Source: Eumeta japonica (lineage: Eukaryota; Arthropoda; Insecta; Lepidoptera; Psychidae). From it: a DNA stretch of 64,000 nt. The notes below the pieces were generated by a model that saw only the letters and a program-made list of their open reading frames with translations, was not told the DNA's origin and ran no database searches. The stretch spans positions 526,759 to 590,758 of the forward strand of contig BGZK01000214.1 of assembly GCA_005406025.1 (NCBI GenBank), given 5' to 3'. Positions within the stretch are counted from its first letter, which is position 1. The number at the start of each line of letters is the position of its first letter. Shown here piece by piece: positions 37,381 through 48,051 of this stretch. The position numbers and the translations under genes were made by a program.

Positions 37381-40300
37381 ACGCTGACGCTATTGTTTCG
37401 CTGTATGGTTCTGCTTTTAACAGAACACCGCCTCTGGAAAATTGGTTCAAACGTGTCGTGACGGGAGAATATTCTGTTAAAATGATGGGCTGTTTCAGAA
37501 AAAAATAGGTATTATATGATATATTATGATATTCACATTGGAACTTCACGAAAATAACTCATCGAAGCATTCACAATACTCGATTGAAGCCGACAGTACA
37601 CTAATTCTACATTATATACTTCGTGCTAATATATAAAAGCCTTCATGAGATATCATTGATATCATTGCAATAATTGAATCGAAATTAAAGAATGCATTTA
37701 AAAACTAGAAAATTATAAAATGGTCCTTATTATCATCATCTTTGTAAAATGGAATGTGCATACACCTACACTAGTATATAAATCTGTAGGGCCTCTTTAT
37801 ATATACATTTTTTTCGACTTATTTTGTACTAAGTATTCGTTTTATGATTCACTGTTCCCAATTTTACAATTTTTTACAATTTTTGGCGGTCTGTCTACAT
37901 TTTTACAACTTAAGAACCGATTTATGAACATGCGATTGTACAAATGATAGGCTTACTGTCTGTTTATATATGTCCTTTTATAACTTCAAAACGGTTTGTC
38001 AATCTTAATGCCAATTGTTATAAGCAATAGTCTATATGTAATATCGACACTTCATATGGCAAGTGGTATAAAAAAATCTTAAATAGGCAATCCTTTCAGG
38101 CAATCCCTAAAAGTCCCCACTATTATAATACAATACGTATAGATGTGTTTTAAGCCCCTCGAGCTTAAACATATAATAGTCTATAAATATTTGTGCTATT
38201 CGAGCTCAAAAATTCGAAAGACGGTTGACGGTTGTTCGTGAATGAATGAAACTTCGTGTTGCTTTCGAGCTCAAAGCGTTCAAATGTAAACCTAACAGTA
38301 AATTATTGAGTTCTTCGAACTCACGAGATCTATTTTAGTACTTTTTCGAGCGCTCTGAGCTCAAAAATATAGTTACTACATTTTGAGCTCTTCGAGTTCT
38401 AGAAATAAAAATTTAGTTTTACTTAAACGTTATTTATTTTTCAACTATATACCTTTTGAATGCGTATGTTGTTTTTTGAGAAGAGTTGATTAGATTTCGG
38501 TATCGATCTGCACAGTAGTCTAAAAGGTATTAAAAAAATTTCTATAAATTTTATTTTCATTTTTTCTCAAAATCTACCGGGCGGGTGGAATTGGTTCAGA
38601 TTTCTAGGAACACTAAGATGACTGGACAACTTCCGAATGCCGTAAGCTGCTTTTCGATCAGTGAATCCATTCAAACGCTATCAGAGGTTTACATACATAC
38701 ACTTGATTTTCGAAAATTTGTCTGAAGACCTTCCAGTTTTTGAAAATTGTTCAATTTTCATGGCAGAATTCGAAAATTATTGTCAATGTATTATATAAAG
38801 TATTCATTACCTTTGTATTGCTTTAGTAGCCATATCCATTTGTTTCAATACTGTTGCGCGTGTACGTACGCGTGCGTGTGCGCGCCTGCTGTGATGCGTG
38901 GGTTATAATTTTATCGTGACTTTCTATAATGAATGGGTTATGTAAATCTATTGTCACTTAATTTGGTGTTATTTGTTTTAAAACGACAAAAGTTTTTGAT
39001 TGAGATTCGTTTATATCTAAAAAAATTACGATATAAATGTGTAAAGTTTGTAAATGGATTTCTGATCTTATTTCGAAAATTCTATCATTAATAAGGAGCT
39101 ACATTATTGCCAAGTGTTGCTGAGGGCTATTTTTAATCCTCATAAAGAAGTATTTTCAGTAGGAAATCACTGTATGTATGATTGAAGCCAGAAAAAACTG
39201 GGCGTCTGGTCGATTTATCGGCATGCATTGCCTAAATTGTTTGAAATAAAGAAACAAAATGTATAGCGAAAACATTAATATTTAATGATTACAGCATACA
39301 GTATAACGGACGAAACTCCGGATCCTTACCGGACCCGGCCAGACGAGACGGGTGTGAGGGGTGGTACCCCTAGATCTGAAATAAAAATATTCTAGAAATG
39401 CGTCCTTCAGCAGGGAGACAAATAAAACCTGATACGATCGGTATGAAAATTTCATGGGCGAAGTCTGCTTTTTACAACGTGTCGTTTGATGAAGTACTTC
39501 ATTAAATAAGCGAAATAAAGGCAATGCGTTTACTATTGGAGAAGAACGATTCACCGTTTCACTCAACACGAGATCTGCGGAACTATAAGCCGGATGGAAA
39601 TGAAATTCGGGCAGAATAAGGTATAATGATCCTCTAAGAGAGAATTTTTGAAAAACACTTTTCGCGAATCAAAAGCGGTACCACGACCAGATAAATTGGC
39701 ATCGAAAGTAACACCAGAATGAGCATCGAGAACGTGACTGCCGTCGGGATCGTGATTGAGGATGCGGCTGATCGATATACTTATAAGATGAAAGAATTCA
39801 TTTTACACCCACGCCAGGGAAGTCGTGGGCGGAAGCTAGTTTTTTATATGGCTCTACAGCGGATTGAACTGGTTAGCGGCCCACACTGGTAGTGCCCTCC
39901 TTTTTCAAATCGGAAATTTAAAACATTTGCATAATACCTAGCAATACATAATAAATATGAGACGGAATAGACAAATACATGTTTCGATATATTGCAAAAT
40001 AATTGTTTAAAAAAGTAATATAATAATAATTTGTTCCAGCCCCCATAAAGGTTTATAGTTTAAACTTGGTGGCGGGGTGTGCGTGTAAGCCGATACCCAT
40101 CGGTTTGCGTTTTGAAATTGGGAGGTCGCGTTTTTTATTTACGTTTAGGTAGGTACATATTATTTTCATATAACACTAGCTTTCTGCCCGTAGCCTGTCC
40201 CGCGTGAGCGTGGAATGTGCTCCTTCATCTTTTATATTGAAAGATCTTGCTGTCAATCCCGATGCCATTCTCGGTTTCAAATCTGGTCCAAGTACTGTTC

Positions 40301-43300
40301 TCGATTTTAATCTCGTTTCCACACTCTCAATTTGTATTGCTCGTTGAGGATGAAATAAGCTAGTATTTTCGCAGCCCAAGATTGTTTGACAGTTTTGAAT
40401 ATGATCACTTATTACTTCGTTTCCCCGACAGAGTTGTCGGTTGTGCGTGTTCACTTCGCTATTCTCAGTTATTCTCTTAGGGAAACAGCGATTGCCATAT
40501 CTCGGTATTTTTTTAACCAGTTTCCCTTTCGTCCCTTAAATCCATACAGATTGTCTCAAACAGTTGTGATCTGAGTTTTTAATAGCTATAAGAATACTTG
40601 TTACTTTTAAAATGCAAAACGTGGAACACATGCAATACATACTCGTGCATAAATATTTCACCAAATCATTAACAATTTTATTGCACTGCAAATGCTATGA
40701 TATTAGACTCCTTATTATTATCATGCTGTTTCTTAGCCTCCAATTGCTTTTAGCAACCTATTTATATTTGGGTGAGAAATTACACCACGAAAATTGAGGT
40801 CGTCCATACGTACAAGTCTAACGTACAAAGTTGAGTGTGACAGAAAAAATTGAAAGATAGACGTACGGACGTTTTACATAAAGTGAAGGGAAAAATCTCG
40901 CTTCACGAGTTCGCAACAAACAATTCTATTATAGTGCTAACGAAGTTGTTCGTTGCTAGCTCGAGGAATATTCTAAACGGTATCCGATTCCAAGGTAAAA
41001 CGTGTTTTTCTGCTCCCCTATTCTCGGATTCATGTATGAACCGAGTCCCGGCAACGATAAATTCGCGGAAGGCGATGCCGAGGCGGTGACGTCAGCCCGA
41101 CGGTTTTGCTACCCACCTACTTTCGCGGAAGCCGTTCGCTATGAGATTTATAACAGTTTTATTACAAATCGTCCACATCGATCTATTACGAAACGCGTCG
41201 TCGCCGCGCTGCACGGCGACGGTGGACCACACTCGTTCGACTGTGTGAGGACTACAAAAACTACTATTAAAAAAAAATTGTGAGATTTTATACATGTGCA
41301 TAATTAATCTGCTTGCCCACAGAACGGCAAAAAACGATAGAAATAGTTTTTCGACCGAACACACGAAGATATTTAGCCGGTGACACGACGTGCCGCGCGC
41401 CCGACCAGACTTCGGAGAACGTTTCTGTCCGTTCCGTTCGCGGGCCGAGCTAAATTGATTCGACCTCTCGTATTCGAAGTCAATTAGAAGTCCGCTTAGC
41501 GTCGAGCTCGTTAGCGCTGCTCTGCTACACTCGGCGCCGCCGTCCGCCCGACGTATCGTAATGAGTGAAGAGCGCGTAATTACGATTACACCCAGTTTCT
41601 TATCGCGAGATCGTCACTTCGTCGATGTGTACACGGCTCATCTGATTTCTTGCGTTAATAACGATCGTCTGCGGTTTTAGTATACGCTTTTATTGCACAA
41701 GTGCAGAAAGAAAAGAAAATACAGAAGATCTAGTAAGAATGTATGTACCTAATATGTTTCCTTGGATGAGGAGAAACGGGCAGAGTCCTTGATTTGGAGG
41801 CCGTGCGTCGCGCTGGCGGGCGGCGCGGGGCCGGGGCGGGCGGGCGGCGCGCGGTACAGCGACACGGCGTCGTTCATTCAGAGCGTTGGATGAATGGGCG
41901 CGATGACTCATCGGATCGATGCCTGCGCGCGCCCCACGCCGCCGCGCACCGCCCTCGCCCCTGCCCCCGCCTACCGCGTACACCCCGCCGCCGTCTTCCG
42001 TGCTGCGCACCGTCTACCTAAGAAATTCAACGATTTGTCCAAAGAACTAATTTTCCAATCTTGTGCGCTTGGGGTTTGACATCTTCTAGTTGGATAAAAA
42101 GATGCAACGTATTTCGTTCTAATAAAAGCAAAATTTTTGGTCAAGGCCATATTTTGTTTAAGTGATTGCATTCACTGATAATGATGATTTCTAGTAAATA
42201 ATTATATAACATTAATTAGATACCTAAAGCTTTTGAGATAATTTTACAAAAACTGTTGTTTCTACGAACAGCAAACAAAATATCGAACAATTTAAGGAGG
42301 ACCGAGGAAACGGAAGTCCAAATCACAGTTAAACCGGCCAGACGTCGGCGTTGAGGTCTGATTGTGTGCCGAGATGCACCAGAGCGCACAGACAGATCTG
42401 TGCGAAAGTTCCTGCAAGAAATGAAATCGACTCTGGAGAAGTCAAAAGAAACCATGGTACTTGAAAGAAATGGATAAAAACAAAACGTCAGTGTTGACAT
42501 GTACCACGAGATCTATCTAAGATTTTAACACAACATTTTTTGTTGTGTAGACGTCATTCACAAAACAAATTGGGAAACCGGAAATTACGAAATCACGTTG
42601 TTAACTAAGAACAACAAAAAGATCGATTTTTTTGTGATTCCTATCACATTATAAATATACAGCGAAGTAATTCTGGGATTAGACTGACACGTGACAAAGA
42701 AAAATTGATGCATAAATACTTAACGAAAGTAGTGATTCGTAATCTCATATATACCTCATATGGTGTAAACGTGCTGTTAGTCTAATGGCCCGCACGTTTG
42801 TTCGCTCTTTAGACATCGTATAAAAAAAATTCACAGTTATCTTTCTCTGTATAACCTTCGGGTACATTGATAATGAACTAAATAACAAAAATAAATAAAT
42901 AAAATAAAAGGTATAAAACAAAAATTTACGCTAAAACAATATTTATTAGTTAGATATAAATATATTATTAATTTATCCTAAGCATAAAAATAAAAATTAA
43001 AGAATTTACTTCCGAAATAAATCTGTCGATATGCAAAAAATAATGCTTCTAATCATTATAAACCATTATTAGCACTCTTATTGACATTTGCAAGTCGTAA
43101 GTCATGAAACGGCCGAATTTTAAGAATTTATTAATTTAAATTTTTTTATTCTTTTCAAATTCGAAAAAAATGTACTCCAGATCTTGAGGTAATCTTCCAT
43201 AGAAAAATGAAAAAGTCAGAAAAGAAATATAGAAATAAGTTTAAAAGTTCCCTTTCAACTGATCTTTTTTTGTGATTTTTTTAAATTATGAAATATTCCT

Positions 43301-46300
43301 AATTTTTTTTTACCTCATATAGTCTGTCCATACGCATCGTTTGATATCTTAATCATTCACCTAGATTTAGAGCTCATGACACCCGAGCGAATTCGCATCT
43401 TACCTTATACAAAAGAAAATAGGGCCCCTATACAAATATTGAATTGAATTTCTTGGAAATAAATATTTTCCAAAAAAATATTTGTAAGAGCACCATTATT
43501 TTGAAATATTCTTAAACCGAGTAAGATTTTTTTGGCTTAAAAATATTTAAATTCAGTCAAGAAATTTGCTATTTTATCAAAATATTGACGATCTTTTAAA
43601 ATAATCTCTTGTCTCAAGTAATTTTATTTTCCTGTGTATTGAAGCGATCGAAAAAACATCTTCGTTTTTAAAATATATTACGTATCATACGAGACATACA
43701 GAAAGAAAACACGGATTACAGTGTCCGTTAGATATATTTCGCCAATGTCACATGAGACATTGATTATTCACAGAATTCGAGAATCACCCCCCAGGTCTGT
43801 CAATTCTTAACGCAAAGGAAGTCGTGGGCGTAAGGACTTCATTGCGACCTTTAGAATTGGAGTCAAACTAGGGATCGATGTCGTGGTCCTGATTTATTCC
43901 AGTGGAGCGAACAACGAAATAACTTTCACAACCGGTTACACCTATAATTTTGATTTATATTGTTAATATTAATTTTTTTTTTCTTTAAAAAATAATTGTT
44001 GCTATCAAACTATTGTTAACTTGAATCATAATCCTACCAAATACATAAGTATAAAAATGTCAAATACATAAGTATAAAAATGGCTGAGTTCTTATGTGCC
44101 ATCAAAAGTAGTGGTATATGAAAAAGTGCCGAATTTGGGATTAGATTGTTGATAGCCAAACAAATTTATTACAAATATATGCATTTTGAAGAGTTGTGCT
44201 TGAGAAGGTGTCTATTTAGACACTGAATTGTTGATAGTCAAAGCAATTTATTGCCATTAAATATATTTTGAGCTACTATTTAACATTTATTTTTTTTTGG
44301 ATCAAAGCTCAAATATTTGTATTCTTTATATTTCTTGCTTTACTTGTGCTGTAGACCTGCCTCGATGCTCAATTTCAGAGCACTTGTTCATCGAGAAATA
44401 TCCTAAAGGTTTTAATGAGTGAATCAGTATTTTCGTATCGGCCTGCCAGGTTTATAGGCTTAAGTAACGTGTAAAAAAATTACGCTTTAATACAAAAGCT
44501 GTAGCTACGAAAAAGTTGGGGAATGAAAAATAGGGCTTGAATATGTTCCAGTAAATATACACACTCTAGTGTCGCTCCGTTCTTGCTTCGAATTTGGCCG
44601 GTACACTCCCATGTGTTGTGATAATTCGTAAATCTACAATGTACTACACTTAGCGCCGCGTAGCATTCGTAATTTCGTTACGTCTTTCAGTTTTATTACT
44701 GTGGAATTCATTGAAAACTAAAGTGTAGAGCTTCAGTTACAATTGAATTGCTTTGAGTTAATTTAACTGACCAAAGACCACTAGCAGTATTTCGCTGCAA
44801 TAAAATGGGGAAAAAATCGGTTAAACCGTCTTTAAAACGTATTCTCCTCTGGAAATAATTATATTGCTTGGAGACAAAAATGAGAAATATCACTTAAAAT
44901 GACGAACATTAATTTTCGAAAAAAATATAATTCAAAGAAAAACTGTCGATGTGTGGAAATTATCTTACATGTATGCAACAAGTTTGAAAAAACCTACATT
45001 TTATTTAAATTATCTATCACTGCGAGCACTGCATTCAATTGTTTCCTTCATTCTGTATTTTGTACATAGTAAATAGCTTGTTTTGGTAATATGGTGCAAC
45101 ATGTCTACATATTAGGGCTCTATGAGCGGACGTATATGTATGTATGTAAATTGAAACGTCGTCTTATCTTATTGCACGACTCGCTGTAACACGATCTGCT
45201 AAAATTACATCTCTACAGCAGCAAGCGGCGCGATCAGGCTAGAAGTCGATAAACGTGTACAGTGGGGGAGAGTATCACCGCGGGCTTGGACAAGTCTCCA
45301 AGTCCACGGTCCTTGGATGGTTCTTAAAAAAAGACTTGTATTTTTTAAAGAGCGTTTGATTTTATTTCATTCTGCCGTTATTGATTTACATACAATTGAA
45401 ACTAGCGGTCTGTAGAATAATGCTTCTTATTTCAGTTTTATCGTCACCACGAATTCTTTTAACGTCATTCGTGCGCCGACGATGAACTACGTTACAGGCT
45501 AACTTTTGCGGCGCAATCTGATCCTATTTCGAACAATGCAAACCTTCGCTTCTATTGTAGTCTATATGGGCTTACCTTTGGAGCTCATAAAATAGCCCGT
45601 GCCCTCATTCTCCGCGCTTTCAGGGCCGCGTCCCCTTTCTCGCTTTGGCCGGGGCGGGCGCGGGGGGCGGCGGGGCGCGGAACTCAAGGTCTCCGGGTCG
45701 GTCGGGGCTCGGGATATTTTATTCATCTCTGCGCAATTACTAACTAACCTTCGTCACATCTAATAAGGGCCGGCGACTGCGAGCGCACATGTCCAAATCT
45801 GACATAACTTTTTGGCGATACTCTGTGAGGTTCTCATTGTTTAACCATACGAACTGTACAAGGGACCGCGACTCTTTCGTACTCGAATGTTCGTCTAAAA
45901 CTTAAAAATTTTACGAATATAAACTCGCTGTATACATTCGCTATTTCAAAATCACTAAGCGGCTATTTGTTCTTTGGACCGTATATTAAAAATACCAATC
46001 AAAACCAGTCTCGCTGTCGTCGAACCTTGATGCTTTGTGCTAACGAATTAATAAGATAAGTTACGTTCCATGATTTTACTGACATTCCGCCCGCTGCTTC
46101 AGTCGTATGGAATTCGATCTGTTACGAAGTTTTTATCACAACTCGACCCTCTCCCTCATTCACCGGTCCTCTACCCCTCCATTCCCTCCTCTCTCTTACT
46201 GTATTTTTCGATAAATCGAGCGCGTCGTGATTTGAAAAGCGAGTGTTGGTTTCTGTTTTTTATCTTTCGAACATTGTTTTTCCGTTGGTATTTTGACGTC

Positions 46301-48051
46301 TATAGGTCTTTGACGCTAGCAATTATTATTTGCATTATAAAATTTCAATCTCAGGATAGATCTTTGAATGAGGATAACTTTTTTTCTAACATCGACTTTG
46401 ATTGAAATGAAACCTATATTTTGCTCGGAGTCAAACTCTATTAACTCGTGAAAACCACATTAACGCTTGTTCATTAATTTGATAGATGTGTGCGAGCAGA
46501 CAGATTTTTATACAGACCTTCAGTGTACCCACGCATCGAGCTCCACTGTTTTATTATCGGTACAAGTGAATAAACTAGCCCTCCTTCGTACGATTTTGAA
46601 GTTTTTAACATTTGACACTTTATTGTACGAGGTAGTTCACTTGGACAAAGGAACCTGCAACAAAAATCTGTCGACACCTTGTGACGGTTTCTATTTTTCC
46701 AGAACGTTATACAACTTATTGCTCGCGACTCCGACCGCGTGCCCGCATAATTGATTCCTCATTTTTTGTATTGAGTAATCTTACTATCATTGATACCAAT
46801 CCGATTCTGTATTTGATTTCAGTTGTCTCTGAATGTTTGGTGCCCCATTCCAGGCTCGCGCTCCTCTCATATTTAATCGCGCTGTCGCTCGATCACGATA
46901 TCGATCCGTTTTCGAAATCGATTGCGGTTTCATAAATTATTGCGTAGGATCAGCGGAAGGTATTATCATCTGTACAATCTAGAAATATTATATATGTATG
47001 CTAAATTTCGTCTAAGTCTGTCCAATTTTTATGCATAATTAAGTTACAAACAACAAAGCATCGTCACAAAGTATCACATTTGTTATATAATAATAACTAT
47101 ACAAAATACCGACTAAAGCACTATAAAAACCCTATCATTCGTTTGAATTTACTACGACTTTCTTATTGTTAAAATATTATTATTAACCAAAAAGTTACAA
47201 TCGGATTATTGACACTCTGTCGCTTTCGCTCTACCTCGCTCTCTCATACTGTATCTGCCTCTCGCCTCTCACTCTCACTCTCAACCTTCACCGCCCATTA
47301 TCACTATTTTTCTAAACAAAGCCAACACTAATATCCGACGAAATAAAATAAAAATGAATCACTTTTTAATGTTCTTACAATGGATTATACAGATAAATGT
47401 AACAAAAAAATAAACATTCATCTATATTTTACAGTACATGCACACTTTCGCAATATATATTCGCAAATAATATTATTTGCGAATATATATTGCGCAATAT
47501 TTTACTTAATATATAATATTTCTCAAATAATATATATATGTAATTCGAAAATAGTTCCATCCAATGTGCAATAAGTATGTGAGAATTATGAAAATCGCTC
47601 AACATTACGGTGTACAGCGGACACCGCCGAGGAGCGCTAACGAGCCTTTACGGCCGGGACGTGACCGAGAGCAGCGCGCCTCCGGCCCGTTAAGCGGAAT
47701 TGACTCCCTGGCCGCTCTCTACTGGGGCAGGATATACGTAACCCTATCTAGGAGAGTTATCGTAATCAGAAAAAGGAAATGGCACTTAAATCGAACGAGG
47801 CGACGTCTCGAGCCCGACACGCTTTTAGATTCTTCCGCGGCGATGTCGCGTCCGCCGCAGCCGCGCCGACGCGACACCGCCGCGGCGGGATCCGTCGTGT
47901 CGTTAACACTTATAGACAACGAGTGCATCAGGTTTAACCGAGCGAACGATTTGTTGACAGGCGACTTTCCCGAGTTCCACCGCGCGTACCCGGAGTGGTG
48001 CAGCGAGGCGGGCGCGCACCACGCGCCGCACCTGCCGCTCATGGGCCTACG
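24266..48051 (+). CDS. Mkp3: Mkp3, ERK-specific dual-specificity phosphatase (DUSP6/7/9 type), N-terminal part, gene runs off the right
   Basis: Mkp3 dephosphorylates ERK (Rolled in flies) in the cytoplasm as feedback on receptor tyrosine kinase signalling. The two exons seen (24266-24632 and 47961-48051) join in phase 1 to give about 153 residues. Residues 1-123 form the rhodanese/CH2 domain: SKEWL, LIDCRGSNEY, SHIRSAVNFSIPSI, the kinase-binding motif MLRRLGAGKIDL (Arg 58-59), then a late VVCLEG strand. Exon 2 gives DFPEFHRAYPEWC and LMGLR, matching fly Mkp3 and human DUSP6 order. The catalytic domain with its HCxxxxxR loop is not found up to 64000, so it lies beyond the window. MLRRL-AGKIDLAST is close to the fly sequence as I remember it. 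Confidence 0.9.
26070..26955 (-). mobile_element. Jockey-type LINE, 5'-truncated, decayed ORF2
   Basis: Read on the minus strand, from high to low coordinates, it shows SYLAGWK, then SQGYALGPILYS (the usual AGVPQGSVLGPxLY motif), then YADDTACLSSHKDP. The YADD catalytic motif is at 26779-26768. Next come RHLGLHLD-KLTWANHIKAKR and a C-terminal part LNIPKNEEEVNRFSVKYKER ending at 26112. Frameshifts and stops separate the blocks, so it is dead. Order and motifs are those of jockey-clade reverse transcriptases. Confidence 0.85.
27335..27540. repeat. Two diverged direct repeats about 165 bp apart
   Basis: GAGACCTTTTTGTAGAGC near 27339 followed by TTTAAATTTCCTA recurs as GAGACCTTTTTTGTAGAGCA near 27501 followed by CCTAATTTCCTA. 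A degraded tandem duplication or part of an old repeat. Confidence 0.55.
27704..27735. repeat. Short A/T foldback
   Basis: GGATCAAAAAAAATGA followed by TTTTTTTTTGATCC forms a small stem with ggatc/gatcc tips. Minor. Confidence 0.55.
28265..28960 (-). pseudogene. Unrecognised decayed coding-like segment
   Basis: On the minus strand an 86-codon frame (28852-28592) includes LHSETGSDMMIQLGRQQRPY and TSSVEDLLKTEYTISDHIR. After a one-base frame change it continues VGDNITTLDNN and RKIVNSPKADIFLELMGRQH. Composition looks protein-like rather than random, but I recognise no family. It may be transposon-derived, since 29037-29080 next to it carries a common lepidopteran repeat motif (GTCTCTGCCTACCCCTTT inverted). 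Confidence 0.3.
29985..30185. repeat. Degenerate GA-rich repeat, member of a dispersed family (copy D)
   Basis: A run of short imperfect phrases such as AAATCGAGAACAGGATTAAG, TCGAAATCGAGTAAGG and CAGAACCGAAACCAGAGC. Similar phrases, in either orientation, occur at 33415-33590, 39690-39845, 40172-40345 and 43790-43925. Confidence 0.5.
30675..30818. mobile_element. MITE family B, copy 2 (diverged)
   Basis: Left CAAAAAGACTGCGAGGTGAT then TGATACCAGT. The right end, read inverted, is AAAGAAAGTGGGGTGCATGA then TATCAGTTGTC. Similar to the element at 17530-17650. The ends are more diverged here. Confidence 0.5.
30836..31170. repeat. Diverged tandem array, three units of about 115 bp
   Basis: Units begin near 30855 (TTTACTAGTAGCTACTGAAG), 30973 (GTTTGTTAGTATCCACTGAA) and 31086 (TTTTACTAATAGCCATTAAA). 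Each continues with a CCACTATCCAC/TGGGCTTTATCATC-type phrase and ends in AAATTGAAAG/AAACTGAAAG. Confidence 0.7.
33142..33161. repeat. TA microsatellite
   Basis: Ten uninterrupted TA dinucleotides. Confidence 0.9.
33415..33590. repeat. Dispersed degenerate repeat (copy C)
   Basis: Begins TATACGGGCATAAG and runs through ATTTTAATTCCGATCAGA, CGGTTCTGGTGTCGATTTC and CGCTCTCGATCCCAAAGCTG. Same phrase style as copies A, B, D and E, in the opposite orientation to D. Confidence 0.45.
36161..36199. repeat. Small foldback, 18-bp arms
   Basis: TTCCTAAGGAATCCATTA and its inverse at 36182-36199 differ by one base, with a 3-nt loop. Confidence 0.8.
36867..37023. mobile_element. MITE family A, copy 3 (in Mkp3 intron 1)
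   Basis: 157 bp including TA at both sides. Left CAACACACGAAACTGCCGC, right GCGGCAGAGTTTCGTGCATTG. The interior matches copies 1 and 2, including 'CCGACCCTTCC' and 'GACGCTTTCGTG'. Confidence 0.88.
37338..37380. repeat. CGCCCG hexanucleotide tract
   Basis: About seven copies of GCCCGC. It sits in a CpG-rich patch of the Mkp3 intron. The Pro-Ala or Ala-Gly readings of it are repeat artefacts. Confidence 0.85.
38150..38402. repeat. Cluster of TCGAGCTC / GAGCTC-type phrases
   Basis: CTCGAGCTTAAAC, TTCGAGCTCAAAAATTCG, TTTCGAGCTCAAAGCG, TTCTTCGAACTCACGAG, TCTGAGCTCAAAAATATAG and TTTTGAGCTCTTCGAGTTC fall within 250 bp. Spacing is irregular and it looks like decayed tandem or inverted repetition. 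Confidence 0.6.
39690..40345. repeat. Inverted pair of dispersed repeat fragments (copies A and B)
   Basis: A ends ACGCCAGGGAAGTCGTGGGC then GGAAGCTAGT at about 39840. B begins CTAGCTTTCTGCCCGTAGCC at about 40172. The outer flanks share TCGAGAACG/TTCTCGATT phrases. The end motif is a common lepidopteran repeat terminus (from memory). Confidence 0.55.
40830..42010. promoter_or_regulatory. CpG-rich intronic region with full CRE palindrome
   Basis: Marked rise in CpG relative to the A+T-rich flanks, especially 41380-41560 and 41790-42010. TGACGTCA, a perfect CREB/ATF site, is at 41087-41094. Short ORFs here (Arg/Ala/Gly-rich) are composition artefacts. It may be an enhancer or alternative promoter of Mkp3, which is inference. 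Confidence 0.35.
43790..43925. repeat. Dispersed degenerate repeat (copy E)
   Basis: Contains AAAGGAAGTCGTGGGCGTAA and TCGATGTCGTGGTCCTGATT. Related to copies A-D. Confidence 0.4.
44036..44275. repeat. Short direct repeats
   Basis: CAAATACATAAGTATAAAAA occurs twice with a 22-bp period at about 44038-44081. A looser duplication follows (TTGTTGATAGCCAAACAAAT at about 44147 and TTGTTGATAGTCAAAGCAAT at about 44228). Confidence 0.8.
47449..47494. repeat. Perfect 46-bp palindrome
   Basis: Starts CGCAATATATATTCGC and reads identically on the other strand, with no loop. Such perfect palindromes are unstable and usually recent, or an element centre. Confidence 0.95.
47961..48051 (+). CDS. Mkp3: Mkp3 exon 2 (end of CH2 domain and linker)
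   Basis: 91 bp; completes a Gly codon, then DFPEFHRAYPEWCSEAGAHH and LPLMGLR, ending two bases into a codon at GTCAGT. The acceptor (ACGATTTGTTGACAG) has a weak pyrimidine tract, and the frame stays open upstream to 47564, which leaves room for an alternative 5' exon. Confidence 0.9.

Larger units (their letters stand above)
24633..47960 (+). other. Mkp3: Mkp3 intron 1 (23.3 kb)
   Basis: Very long intron with donor GTCAGTGG and acceptor TTGTTGACAG. It holds a jockey-type LINE relic (26070-26955), a MITE family B copy (30675-30818), a diverged tandem array (30836-31170), MITE family A copy 3 (36867-37023), a CGCCCG tract, and several CpG-rich patches (34845-34885, 35970-36030, 37200-37390, 41380-42010, 45610-45710, 47620-47960) that could be enhancers or alternative promoters. 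I recognise no other gene. Long A+T-rich stretches such as 24700-25900, 31200-32870, 37500-38150 and 42500-44000 hold nothing I can name beyond the repeats listed. Confidence 0.8.

Noticed and set aside
37289..37549. Frames rich in Pro-Ala or Ala-Gly
   Set aside because: They translate the CGCCCG tract; repeat artefact.
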